A DNA stretch of 64,000 nucleotides from NCBI GenBank assembly GCA_013398015.1, contig VZRR01003274.1, positions 124,265 to 188,264 of the forward strand, read 5' to 3'. Position 1 is the first letter of the stretch. Each line of letters starts with the position of its first letter. Shown piece by piece: positions 11,701-21,799 of the stretch. Position numbers and translations under genes: made by a program. The notes under the pieces are model-generated. The model did no database searches. It was not told where the DNA came from and saw nothing but the letters and a program-made list of their open reading frames with translations. The stretch comes from Oreocharis arfaki (Eukaryota > Chordata > Aves > Passeriformes > Paramythiidae).

Positions 11701-14700
11701 CTCTTTAGCTATGGAAATATTGGCATGGATGCTTCAGATGTGAGCTGAACAAAGACGTCCCATGCAGCCATGGAGAGGGATGTGCAGAGGGATACACCCA
11801 TCCAGCTCCTCAGGGAATCTCCTCACCTGACTGCCTGCCCCAAGGACCCCAAAGTCTGGCACTTGCTGATCAGTGTTGCTGAAGGGAGATGGGCTGAGAG
11901 AGGAGCCCAGGTATCCCTGGAGCTCTGAGGAGCCCCGTAAGTTCCTGTCTTGGGAGGAAAGCCAAGCTGCAGGGCACAGCATGGTGATGGGGGCATAGGG
12001 ATTTAGTGACTGCGAAGCACGGCAGTCCCTCCAGACACCCAGGTCCTCCCAGTGTGTTTGAACAGCTTTTGGAAAATCCAGGTAGCTTAAGGCCACAGAG
12101 ATGCAACACGAAGGGTTTCCCACTTTGATCACTTGTTTGGAAGCAGATCCAATCCCTGGGGATCACAGGGTGGGAGTGAAACAGGAGGTATTTGCTTCCA
12201 GGTGTTTGGTTTCTGTACCTCCATGACTTTTCTTTCTGAGGCCTTCCTCTGCCTGCCGAGACTTGTTTTGCTCTGAGCAAGCTGCAGACAGCCATGAACG
12301 AGGCATTTCTTCCGGACTTCCCTACCTCCTTCCTGGTCTCTCCTCTCCCTCTTGGTGGAGCCTTTCAGAAGTACCAACAAAACCCTTGAGACACAATGGC
12401 ATTTTTAGTTCTCTAGTTGTCACGTGCTGTGAAAATGTCCCTCTCTTGCTAAGCTTGCACAGAACGAATCCCCTGAAACCCAGCACTCAACAATGAAGAT
12501 CAGAAAGTCAAGCCCTGAAAAGTCAGGGAGAAGGTGTTTATTCTTTCTCAGCTCAGCAGTGTGTAGCATAAATGGTCAACATGAGTCACACCTCCTAGTG
12601 CATCAAGTGGCAGAATTTTACAGGTAGACCAGAGTACAAGATTAAAAAAATTACAGTATTTTCTATTTTTGCATTTTGGCCAGTTCTCTACATACCTGGA
12701 TATCCATGGCTGATGCTAATGTAGCCTTCACGTTCTCTGCCAGTGAGAAATCTCCATGTTGAACTGTCCTATGAATGATGTCATTGCTGTTCACCACAGT
12801 AACAAGTTGAATTGGGAGACCCATCTTCTGAGCAATACAGCCAGCTAGGGAAAGAGAATGAAAAAACGCATGTGTGCTTGATGAAGAAACATTTGAAGGA
12901 GATTTAGCAAAGAAGTCATTGTACACATTGACTGAGCATCTAGTTCAGAAGCAGACATGAATTATATTCCCTAGTGGACTCAGAGATATCTGACTTCGGT
13001 GATTTTGTAGAGCACAGATTATAAAATCCAGGGATGGAATGCTCCACCTGCCATTGAACACGGACCCTTGCTCATCTCCACTTTTGTGGATGGATTGGCA
13101 GGGGACCAACAGCTCAGGCAGCTGCGAGGCAAGCAGGAGAGATGAAGATTTTGGGCTTTTGCCCCTCTGATGGGCAGCCTGGAAGAGCAGTGAATCTATC
13201 AAATCCTTTATTGCTTTCCTAATACAGTTCTACACCTATTTTGGGACTGAGGCAATCAAGACTCTCATTTGGAAGGCCAAATTATGCAATTAAGAGTGGT
13301 TCTCCTGACCGTGCACTACCACACAAACCAGAGTAGGACCAGGCAGGACTCCACATCTCTGTTAATGTCTCACTTAAGAAATCAGAGCCACGGTATTTAC
13401 CCTCTTTTCTGCATCAAACACATTCTGTCCTCTCCTAATGTGCCCATCCTCAAGATAGTTACAGTCATCATCAAAGGTGGTTTGGGTTTTTCTGCACCTT
13501 GCAAATCATCAGTGACACCTAAATTGAGTAATAACCATACATGAGTAATAAAATATAAGTGGTTCTGAAGAAATCCTACCAGAGTGTGGGTGTTTTAATA
13601 AATAGCAATACCCAGTATCTGCAAAGTGCTTTTGGTCCAGAGATCATAGCATTCTCTCTCTCTTATCTAACCCATCTTTTTTTCCGTTTACCCGTGGTAT
13701 TTCCTCCTCCTCCCGTTGGCACAACCATTTCCACCACTGGCAGCAGGGTGGGATCGAGGGATGGGGCACACTGAAAGTAAGCATAGAAGTAGTGAGCAAT
13801 CTGCACCATAATCCTGGACCAATTGATGGAATTCAAGCTCATCAGGTTGTATTTTCCAGCAAAATCAACATCAGCAAAGAGTTCCTTGATCGGCTCATCG
13901 ATTTCATCGCTGTTCCCATGAGCTGTCAAAAGGAGAAAGGAAAGATTAGATCTGCCAGCAGCATCAGACATGAGGTATTTCTGCTCAGAAATAGGCTTAG
14001 TATCAACCCTGGGGTTTGCTGTGGCCAGGAGTGTCCCGAGCTGCCCATCTGCCTTGGGGGCTGGTACAAACCAGTGGCTGTCAGTTGGTTTCTGCAGACC
14101 TGGCACTCTGGGCTCTTGCTTCCACTAAATATATACTTGCCAGGAAGGCAAATGCTGCATCCCCTTGTGAGATGCCAAGGTGAGACCTGGCTGAGCAGAG
14201 GAGTCCATGGGAACTCAAGCAGCTCAAGGACCCAGTGGTGATGCCAACCCATGGAGATGGCATGGTGGTAAAGGGCAGATCACCCACAAAGGTGAGAGGG
14301 CAGAGGGAAGGGGTGACTAAACCCTTTTAGTGACAAAAAATGGTGCTGAATTTAGTGCAGCCAAACACCAACCACCTGCATGGAGGCAGCTCTGATCTGT
14401 GGCCAGGAGAAAAGGAAGCCTTAAACTGCTTGATTGTCAAACAGGGGATGTTGTCTCCTGTTAGCCAGATGTCTGGGCATGGTGATGGCACTGACACAGC
14501 TGGCTGCAGCTGCTAAAGCTGCGTATCTCACTGAGCAGCCCCCTCAGACTTTTAGTGTCTAGGTTTTGACACAGCAGGGCCTTAAAGTGGACAGTCCAAA
14601 CAGCAGTGCCAACCAGCAAAGACGTGGACGTTGTCTTCAATGACGGTGGTCATCTGAAGTTCCTGTATCTGGGTGCAGAGCCCCTTGGGCAGCAGAACAA

Positions 14701-16088
14701 AGATGTCCATGTTCTTCTGCCCTCTCACGCCCTCGATGGCCGAGCTCCCCGTGTCCCCTGAAGTCCCTGTTTCAAAGTGAGGAAGCATCAAGAAAAGCAA
14801 AAAATTGATGTGTCACTCAAAACTGCATTGCTGCACTTTAAGAAAAAGATGCAGAGATGCTCCATGAGATGTTTTTGGCCAGAGCAGCCACCTTGGCATT
14901 GCCTGGAGATTATGAGGCAATACCACCCTGGGGCATCTTTGGGCAGGACTGTGGGATGATGGCTCTCAAGGTAAAGGCCTGCCCAGAAATCTTAACCGCA
15001 AGGAGACATACTCACCCACCAGAATATTGACATGCTTCTGCTTTTTCTCCAAGAAGTACTGTAAAAACTGTCCTGTGCAGGACAAGGACAGGTCCTTAAA
15101 TGCATAAGTAACACCATGCCAGAGCTCCAAAATGTTCAGCCCATCTTTCAGCCTGGACAGATGCACAACATCCTTGTGTCTGAATCTGCTGAAGGCCCTG
15201 TCGATCATCTCTAAAGGGAAAATGGTTAAATGGCCTGTTACATTGGGTAGAGGAGTGTTTTTCTCACCCGTGTCTTCCTGCATCTGTGCTCTTTGTGCTC
15301 CTGGGTACCTTTCCGCACAGCCAAAGGCTCTCAGTTGCTGGTGCAGTGACAGATACCCAACAATTATTTGTGGTTTTTAGGAATGAACCAACCCAGCTTC
15401 ATGGTGTCTGATACCTCTGTGCTAAGTAATACCAAGGGACATGCCACACAATCAGAAAACTGTACTAAAACATAAAATACAGGAAACTGGAGTTGTATCT
15501 CAAGTGTTGCAGCTGCCCTCTGGTGGAAGTGATAGCTCTTAAGTGTTAAAAACATTAAAAAACTGGTCTCAAGGCAAGCGTGAAGCAGCAGAAAGCCCTG
15601 GAGGGAGCCCCAGCAGTGAGCAGGGCCACAACATCATCTTGCTGCAGTCACCAGAGCCCTTATCTATACACAGGGGACACCTTTTCCACTAGTGCCAGCA
15701 AGGTGACGGAGGAGAACAGGCTACAGAAAGGAGCAGGCAATGGTGCAGCAGGGTCCATCCTCTGGGGGCTGCGAAGAGGATGGGGGGAAGGCAGGCAGAC
15801 GCATCCGAGCCCCCTAAATCCTCGTGCACATCCCTGCGAGCAGCTCCCCACCCGGCTCACCATTGAGTGCGTTCCGTGGGACCAGCTCGGCCGGGATGAA
15901 GAGGGAGCAGAGCTCCTTGACCAGCCCAGGGTAGGAGAGGCTGCTCCACCTTCGCAGGGTGTCCCTGTCCAGCGAGGGGATGCGCTGGGGCATGAAGAGG
16001 CCCCCATCGGGCGCGTAGCCGGACAAAAGGGCTCCCTCGAAATCCACGGCCCTCACGCCTCCCCGTGTGCTGACGTACTCCATGGCTG
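8518..16088 (-). CDS. THNSL2: Threonine synthase-like 2 (whole gene, 8 coding exons)
   Basis: This is a PLP-dependent fold-type II enzyme of the threonine synthase family. Vertebrates cannot make threonine. From established knowledge, mammalian THNSL2 is a catabolic phospho-lyase acting on O-phosphohomoserine and O-phosphothreonine. Coding exons on the minus strand are 16083-15861, 15210-15016, 14766-14614, 13922-13692, 12844-12696, 10048-9923, 8994-8855 and 8770-8518. They sum to 1470 bp, or 489 aa plus stop, against about 484 aa in human as I remember it. All introns are GT-AG and every junction keeps frame. The N-terminal motif STRGG and GYAPDGGLFMP, the PLP lysine Lys113 in AFKDLSLS, and the phosphate-binding TSGDTGSSA loop (141-149) are all present. 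The start has a strong Kozak context (gcagccATGG). A splice acceptor 5 bp upstream of the ATG implies a separate noncoding 5' exon. The gene appears intact and functional. Confidence 0.96.
8855..8994 (-). CDS. THNSL2: THNSL2 coding exon 7, residues 360-405
   Basis: The acceptor is TTTCCCACAG and the donor is AG|GTAGGG; the exon is 140 bp, phase 0 to 2. It encodes CWEENQYLLCPHSAVAAHYHY, which carries the family's conserved PHSAVA motif. Confidence 0.95.
9923..10048 (-). CDS. THNSL2: THNSL2 coding exon 6, residues 318-359
   Basis: The acceptor is TTATCCCAG and the donor is AAG|GTCAGT; the exon is 126 bp, phase 0 to 0. It encodes EPYNVERILWLLSGSDS and LMEQFNISKRLKLPEDLHRK. Confidence 0.95.
10049..12695 (-). 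other. THNSL2: THNSL2 intron 5 (between coding exons 5 and 6)
   Basis: At 2.65 kb this is the longest intron between coding exons of this gene. A pyrimidine-rich stretch lies at about 10800-11640. No exon, RNA gene or recognisable transposon is seen in it. The pyrimidine-rich part could be an old unclassified repeat. Confidence 0.7.
12696..12844 (-). CDS. THNSL2: THNSL2 coding exon 5, residues 268-317
   Basis: The acceptor is TTCCCTAG|CT and the donor is CAG|GTATGT; the exon is 149 bp, phase 1 to 0. It encodes IAQKMGLPIQLVTVVN, then NDIIHRTVQHGDFSL and TLASAMDIQ. Confidence 0.95.
13692..13922 (-). CDS. THNSL2: THNSL2 coding exon 4, residues 191-267
   Basis: The acceptor is TTGACAG|CT and the donor is G|GTAAAC; the exon is 231 bp, phase 1 to 1. 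It encodes HGNSDEIDEPIKELFADV, LMSLNSINWSR and the glycine-rich VVPTGGGGN turn. Confidence 0.95.
14614..14766 (-). CDS. THNSL2: THNSL2 coding exon 3, residues 140-190
   Basis: The acceptor is AAACAG|GG and the donor is the weaker G|GTTGGC; the exon is 153 bp, phase 1 to 1. It starts with the TSGDTGSSAIE phosphate/cofactor loop, followed by MDIFVLLPKG and QELQMTTV. Confidence 0.94.
15016..15210 (-). CDS. THNSL2: THNSL2 coding exon 2, residues 75-139, with PLP lysine
   Basis: The acceptor is CCCTTTAG|AG and the donor is G|GTGAGT; the exon is 195 bp, phase 1 to phase 1. It carries LELWHGVTYAFKDLSLS, in which Lys113 is the expected pyridoxal-phosphate Schiff-base lysine. Confidence 0.96.
15513..15526 (-). 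promoter_or_regulatory. CTCF-type motif, exact match to core consensus
   Basis: The minus strand reads CCACCAGAGGGCAG, matching all 14 positions of the CTCF core CCASYAGRKGGCRS. It lies in the THNSL2 intron between the first two coding exons, about 570 bp downstream of the ATG. The sequence match is direct; occupancy is inference. Confidence 0.6.
15861..16088 (-). CDS. THNSL2: THNSL2 exon 2 (first coding exon), residues 1-74
   Basis: ATG is at 16083-16081. The acceptor CCTCCCCAG ends at 16089, leaving 5 nt of 5' UTR (16084-16088). The donor G|GTGAGC is at 15860, phase 1. The exon encodes the family N-terminal segment (MEYVSTRGG, then GYAPDGGLFMPQ and LSYPGLVKEL). Confidence 0.95.
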
Positions 16089-16569
16089 CTGGGGAGGCAC
16101 CACAGTCACTGCCGGGAACCCAGAGCACCCCCACAACCAGGAACAGGCCCTCATCTCCAAAACTTCCCCTGTGCACAGACAGAACTCCCCAGCGAACAAA
16201 CCACCTCCTCCCACAGGAACCTGGAGCAGCCGGGCTCAGCGGAGGGCACACGGCATTCTGCAGGAGGTGGAAAGGCTGCCTGGGATTTGTGCCAAGGTTG
16301 GAGCCTCCTTGTCCTGCTTTCCCTCCACCCAGCCCAAGGAGACATTTCCCCCCTGGGGAAAAGCCCTGGCGGCACAGAAGTCGCTGCACAAGCACGCCAT
16401 GTCCCTTCGTGGGCTGTTTGCAAAAGCTGGAGCTTTAGGTTTAAGAAAAGGGGGGGAAAAGGTAAATAAAAGGAAATCACTACGTTTTCAGAGGAAGCCG
16501 ATTTTGTTCAAAGCGGTTACACTAAGGACAGGATTTGACGCAGCGTAAGAAGGGCTGAGCTAAATCTTC

Positions 16570-16925
16570 CGGATTCATGCAAATCCCACCGAGCGGCCGC
16601 CGGCGCGGCTGGCAGAGGCCTTTTCTCCCGCTGACCCCCTGAACCCCCTCGGCCGTGCCCACCTCAGGCCCTTGGGCCAACGCTGCAGCCCCTCAGCGCC
16701 GCTCAACACGGCGGGGAAGCGGCCAAACAAGCTGCGGCCGCTGCTTCCAGCCCGGCACTTGTGCTCACGGAAAACTTGTCCCCGCTGCCACCCGCCGATG
16801 TTCCCGGTGCCACGGCGCAGCCGGCAGAGACGGCCTGGGAATGGGAGTAGGTGGGAGAGACGGAGCCCAGCTGCTCCTGCTGGTGCCAGGCGTCGGGACA
16901 AGGGGCAGCGGGTGCGAGCTGCAGC
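16570..16925 (-). promoter_or_regulatory. THNSL2: GC-rich, CpG-dense THNSL2 promoter and probable noncoding exon 1
   Basis: The stretch is conspicuously rich in CpG (for example gagcggccgccggcgcgg near 16591) compared with its surroundings. It lies 0.5-0.85 kb upstream of the THNSL2 ATG. Because a splice acceptor precedes the ATG, transcription probably starts here from a TATA-less CpG promoter, with a noncoding first exon. A possible donor reading GAG|GTGGGC on the minus strand lies near 16660. The exact exon boundaries cannot be fixed by reading. Confidence 0.5.
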
Positions 16926-19120
16926 TAGGGGGAAATCTAGTTAAATATTAGGAGAGAGCTTTTAACCTGAGAGTGACCAAGCACTGTTCATGGAGACCTT
17001 GTGGTCTCTTGTATAATGCTGGACGCATTCGAACTTCAGCTGGGAAAACACAGAGCCACCTGATTAAACCGTGAGTTTGGATTTAAATTCGAGATTGAAC
17101 CTGCCTAAAGGAGGGTTTGAGTCAGAAAACCCCACAAATCCCTTGCAAGCAAAATCAGTCTGGAACTCAGCCCTGCAAAGCAGTGTTCAGCCTCCCAACA
17201 GCCCAGTCGCACCAACGGGGAAACTGAGGCACGGGAGAAAGAGGAGACATGGGAGGGGTTGTGCAAAAAAAATGCAGTTCTTCACAGGTAAGGGCTGTGC
17301 CTCCCTTTGCTGCTTTTTATTTTAATATAATCAGCGGGTTTTTTTTGAAGGGCAAGGTCAGAACGAGACCAGTGGCTTCACAAACCCAGGACACAGCTCA
17401 GTGCTGGAGCAAGCACAAGGACTTCAGCCCAGGCAGGCAGGTACAAAGGATGGCAGATAACAACCTCCTGTGAGCCACGGAGCCCACGTCTGCAGCAAGG
17501 GACATATCACCTGCCAAAGCACTGGAGTCTGAGCCTAAATGCATTGCCTCTCTCTCTTTATTCTTATGGTTCTAACTAGAGCAATGACAAAAGTCTCTGA
17601 TAGAGAGTGGTCCAGTCGCTGCCCTGGGCACTGGTGTGGGAAACAACTTTTCTACACCCAGCATCCCAAAGGATTCTTTCTGTAGGCTCTTCAGGTGGAG
17701 CCAGTAGGTAAATTTCAGGCTCTGGACAGACATGTCTGTGATGGTGTTGCTGAAGCTTGAACAGGGCAGCTGTAGCAGAGCAGGAAGCAAACAGATGCTT
17801 TTTAGTAATATATCTGAGCTCGAACAGTGGGCCAGAGCAGAGCACACCTCTAGGAAATCAGCTAGGAAGGGAGCTACTTATCCATAATTATATGAATTAT
17901 ATCACCAACCAGCCTGCATCTCCCCACCACCTCTGTGCTCAGTATTCCTCATGACACTGCAGAGATGAAGCCTGAGCCACCCAAACCTGCTGTGGCCCCA
18001 CAGTCCTCCCTGTACCTGTAGTCACCAGATCCTCATGGCACACTGGTGTGCAGAGGGGTGCTCACCGTGTAATGGAGGTCTGTCCCCATTCCAGATGTGG
18101 ATCCAGGACCTTTCAGAAGGTGCTAGATAAAACAGCAAGGCTGGACCTTGTTCTTCAGGGATTTTTCAGGCTTAAATTGATGGTGGAACCTCCCCATGGC
18201 CATCCCTGGAGTCACTAATCTCGCAGGTTTACTTGGATGCTGAGAGGAGTGGCTGAGATCTGCAAAACAGAGCCTCATCTCCTCAACATGCTGCAGTGGT
18301 AGCTGACACAAAAAACTGCAAGTAGTATCTCTGGACAAAACAGTGAAATATTAGGAATAAAGGAAATAGCAAAAGCTGCAGGATATGTGATTTGCCTCCT
18401 CTAGTCTAACCTCTCCCCTTTCCCATGATGGTGTGTGCCAAGGTGAATTCAGGATTTTCCTTCCTTGCCCGTGCAGAGGCAGAGCACAGTTTGAGCTCAG
18501 CTCAAATTCAGGCTAGAGCAAGGACAGGAACAGATCCATAGGGAAAACTGCACAAGCTGATAATTTTTATTACCAATGCAATAATTTATTATCACCAATG
18601 TACATCTTTGCAAGGGTGACCCAGTACACTACAATGAGACCTCAGCTATTCCCACCACCATGGGACTTTATGCCTCTGGGCATTCACTTTCCATATGTCT
18701 AGTTCTTTTAATGTGTGTTTTAGCTGTGTGAAATTACTTCATTAATGCATCCATTTTTCTTTTTCCAAGTGGAAAGCTTAAAATGAGATTGATGATTCCT
18801 TCAGCTTTACATTCTTCTGGGATGCAGGAGCCCTGCAAAAAAAGTGAATTACACTGGGATACTTGCTGCTCTGCATATGCAAAGAGGTTGTTGCCACAGG
18901 TCTCTCCATGCCCTGGGTCTACCAGCAGTGATAACCCTCACTAACAAGGTCAGTGGTTAGTGCTGGGGTGCAGGGACTGCTGATGTGGCCGTCACAGCTG
19001 AGCACAGAACACAGCCTGGGACACAAACCAGGATGACAGTGCCATTTTCTTTGAGACCTTTTCCCATGCTCAGTCCTGCAATTTCCATGCACTCCAGTTT
19101 ATTGAGTGGCATTTCATTTT

Positions 19121-19252
19121 GGATGGAGCTCTGAGCAACTTGGTCTAGGGGAAGGTGTCCCCACCCATGGCAGGAGGGTTGGAACCAGATGATCTTTAAG
19201 GTCCCTTCCAACCCAAACAATTCTGTGATTCCGTGATTCATTCCATGATTCT
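19121..19252 (+). mobile_element. CR1 LINE 3' end fragment
   Basis: The segment contains the conserved CR1 tail features: ctctgagcaacttggtct, then catggcaggagggttgga, gatgatctttaaggtccc, and terminal ATTCTGTGATTCcGTGATTC octamer copies. It is 5'-truncated, as nearly all CR1 copies are. CR1 is the dominant LINE of birds and other sauropsids. Confidence 0.9.
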
Positions 19253-19956
19253 TTAATATTATTTTGAATTTTTAAGAAGAGGAGGAGCATGTCTGTGCTG
19301 CCTGTTAGGACTCATCCACTGAAGCAACAGATCAAGAGCTGGAAAATATAATAGCCTCTAATTAACCTGGTCTTACTCAGCACCTCCATATTCCTGCTGG
19401 GATTTGCACTTCCACTTTGGACCTTGCCCGTTCCTGAGTAGTTTGTGCTCTGGACACAACTGTGGACTCTGGACTCATATGTCTGGAATCACCTGTATTT
19501 GCAAACCCCAGCTAAGGCTGCTATCAGGCTTTTCCAACTTTTATATATTTATTTATTTGTTTGTTTATTATTTTTATTGTAATGCATAATTTTTCATCCC
19601 TCCAGGCGGAATTTCCTCAGCCTCTCCACCTTCCAAAGGCATCCCAAAGCGTGATGAGGACTGAGGACACAGAAGTACATGTATAACAGCAAAAATTCTT
19701 TTTTTTCCTGCACAAATCTCCCTAAAATTTCATGTCTCAGCCCCGAGCATTGCAGCACGCAAAGACAAGCACAGCAAAACTCTCAGCTTCGTGTTTGCTG
19801 AGCACCTTTTCCACCCTCTCCAGCAAAGTGGGCCCCTCTACATGTCCCAACCACAAGCAGCACCTTGGGTCGGGGTCCCCGGCCCATTTCCCCGGCAGAG
19901 CATCCCCAGGAGCGCTGTGGAGCAGCGGCTTTGCGGAGCCGGCGGTGAGTCGCAGG

Positions 19957-19970
19957 TCACTAGATGGCGG
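19957..19970 (+). promoter_or_regulatory. CTCF-like motif in GC-rich intergenic patch
   Basis: TCACTAGATGGCGG matches 13 of 14 positions of the CTCF core consensus, within a locally GC-rich stretch between THNSL2 and FABP1. About one such single-mismatch hit is expected by chance in a window this size, so the support is moderate. Confidence 0.4.
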
Positions 19971-21785
19971 CAGTGCCCTGTGTCCCGGCATCCAGGAGAT
20001 GCACGTCCCTTCCCCTGAGCCCATCCAGCCTTTCCCACCCTCCCACAGGTCCCTCCACCCTTCAGGCTACGGATGCCCAGCTATCCCAACAAAAGCCGGG
20101 AAACACCTCTCCAAAGTTTTGGAGCTGAGGAAAGGGAAGCACGGGAGGTGTCCTGCGGCAGGAGGGTTGGATACAAAGCTGATGCCAGAGTTCATCGGGG
20201 TCGGAAGGAGGTTCTTCACGTTCTCCCATCTTCTCCCCAAAGAATCCCATCCCGGGATTTAGTCACCTTCTTTTCAGCAGGATCTCTCCTATCCCCAGGG
20301 AGACACTCAGAAAGGGGCACACAGAAAGGACCCCAACTCTCATCCATGTCCAAAAAGCACCAAATTTATTAAAAAGCATCACATGACCCTGAGCAGCACA
20401 AAAATATCCCCATGTCTCCTGGTCCTGTCTTTTTGCCCACCAGTTGTCTGGGGTCTGAAAACCACACACAAACAAAAGCTTTCTGACCTATAAGCGGCCT
20501 AGGCAACAGCAGGCAGGTCCAGAAAGGAAGTGACCAGGATATCTGGGATTTTGCAATGCCGTTTACTACCCTGTGCACAGAGTACATCCCAGTGGGAAGT
20601 GTGTTATGCTGGCTGAGAAAAATTATAGGAGCTTATCACTGGGAGTTGTTGAAGTTGTGTGTCCCTGCCCTCTCATGTACGGAAGTGTGAACATTCACAG
20701 AGAAAACAGGGAGATTCCAGCTTAAAACTGCAAGGTTCTGGCCAGAAATAAAATTATTTCAGTTCTGCCTTTCTCAGAGGCACCTTAGTCTCTTTCACAC
20801 CTTAGTCAGGCTCAGAATCTACAGCAGGCAGGGGGCTAAGGAAGTTTGCAAAATGTCTGCAGCTGTACAGGCAAACGTGCACCCAGAAATATTTATTTGA
20901 GCCTCATGTCAAGGAGATATAAGGCAGAAATGTATGACTGCAAATAAATTAAAATCCACAAAGTTGTATCTTTGTTACAGCAGAGGTGGCTCTTTCCCCC
21001 TCTTTCTAAATCTGATCTAAATTGTCAGTATCTCAGCTGACATGAGGCAGAACTTCCACATGGGTCACCTCCTCTCATCTGCAAATGTGCACATACAGAC
21101 TTTCCCACCTCTGGTGATTTTGCAGGGCAAGGAGCTGCCCATGTCTGGGTGCAACTCTTTCCTCAGAGCAAGGTGTTTCACAAGCAAGTCAAGGACATGT
21201 GTGTTGTGGTTTGGGTCTTGCAGGCCAAAGTGCAGGACCCACTCATAAAGGCAGGGCAGAAAGGCAGCACAAGGAATTGTGCAGTGCTGGCTTCCCTGGT
21301 GGGATATTGGAGAAGCTGTTACCTGGAGAAGGTCGTGCAATCTGGTTCTGCTGTGCTGAAGCTTACATTATACCCCTGAGCCAAATTTTATCTCACAATC
21401 TGCAATCCCATAGCTCTATGACCGCCCACTAGGGACTGGACAAGGAAAATGCTTTATCAGCTTCTCCAGGTGACGCTGGGAAAGTCAAGCTCCATAATGT
21501 GCGAAATGGGGATACTTGTGCTCAGGGAGGCACTTTGACTTTCGCAAACACAACAGGACCAAGTGGGACATGGACAGTGGCACTCCTGGGCGTTGTCCAC
21601 AGTTCTGGTCTTGCTGGCACCGTAGTTGTTCCTCATGGAGCACCTCCCTGGCCCTGAACCTGGTGAAAACTCAGTTGCTGTCAGACTCCGTGCAATTCTC
21701 TGCCCTCCTCACAGCTGTTTCCTGCCTCAGTGCTGACCCCTGGCTGGTGCATCACTCTTGGCTCATTGCTTTCCCCAGCCAAGGA

Positions 21786-21799
21786 GCGCCATCTGCTAG
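21786..21799 (-). promoter_or_regulatory. CTCF-like motif, minus orientation
   Basis: The minus strand reads CTAGCAGATGGCGC, 13 of 14 positions of the CTCF core. It faces the plus-oriented motif at 19957, giving a convergent pair. A single-mismatch hit alone is weak evidence. Confidence 0.35.

Noticed and set aside
15580..16548. Plus-strand open frame of 322 codons, the longest in the window
   Set aside because: It is antisense to THNSL2 coding exon 1 and its GC-rich flanks. The minus-strand frame is the one with clear homology; the antisense frame has low-complexity, proline/arginine/glycine-rich content and no recognisable family.
19850..20250. GC-rich patch resembling a CpG island with a promoter
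   Set aside because: CpG density is lower than at the THNSL2 promoter, and no exon, donor or gene could be attached to it. Kept only as context for the CTCF-like motif.
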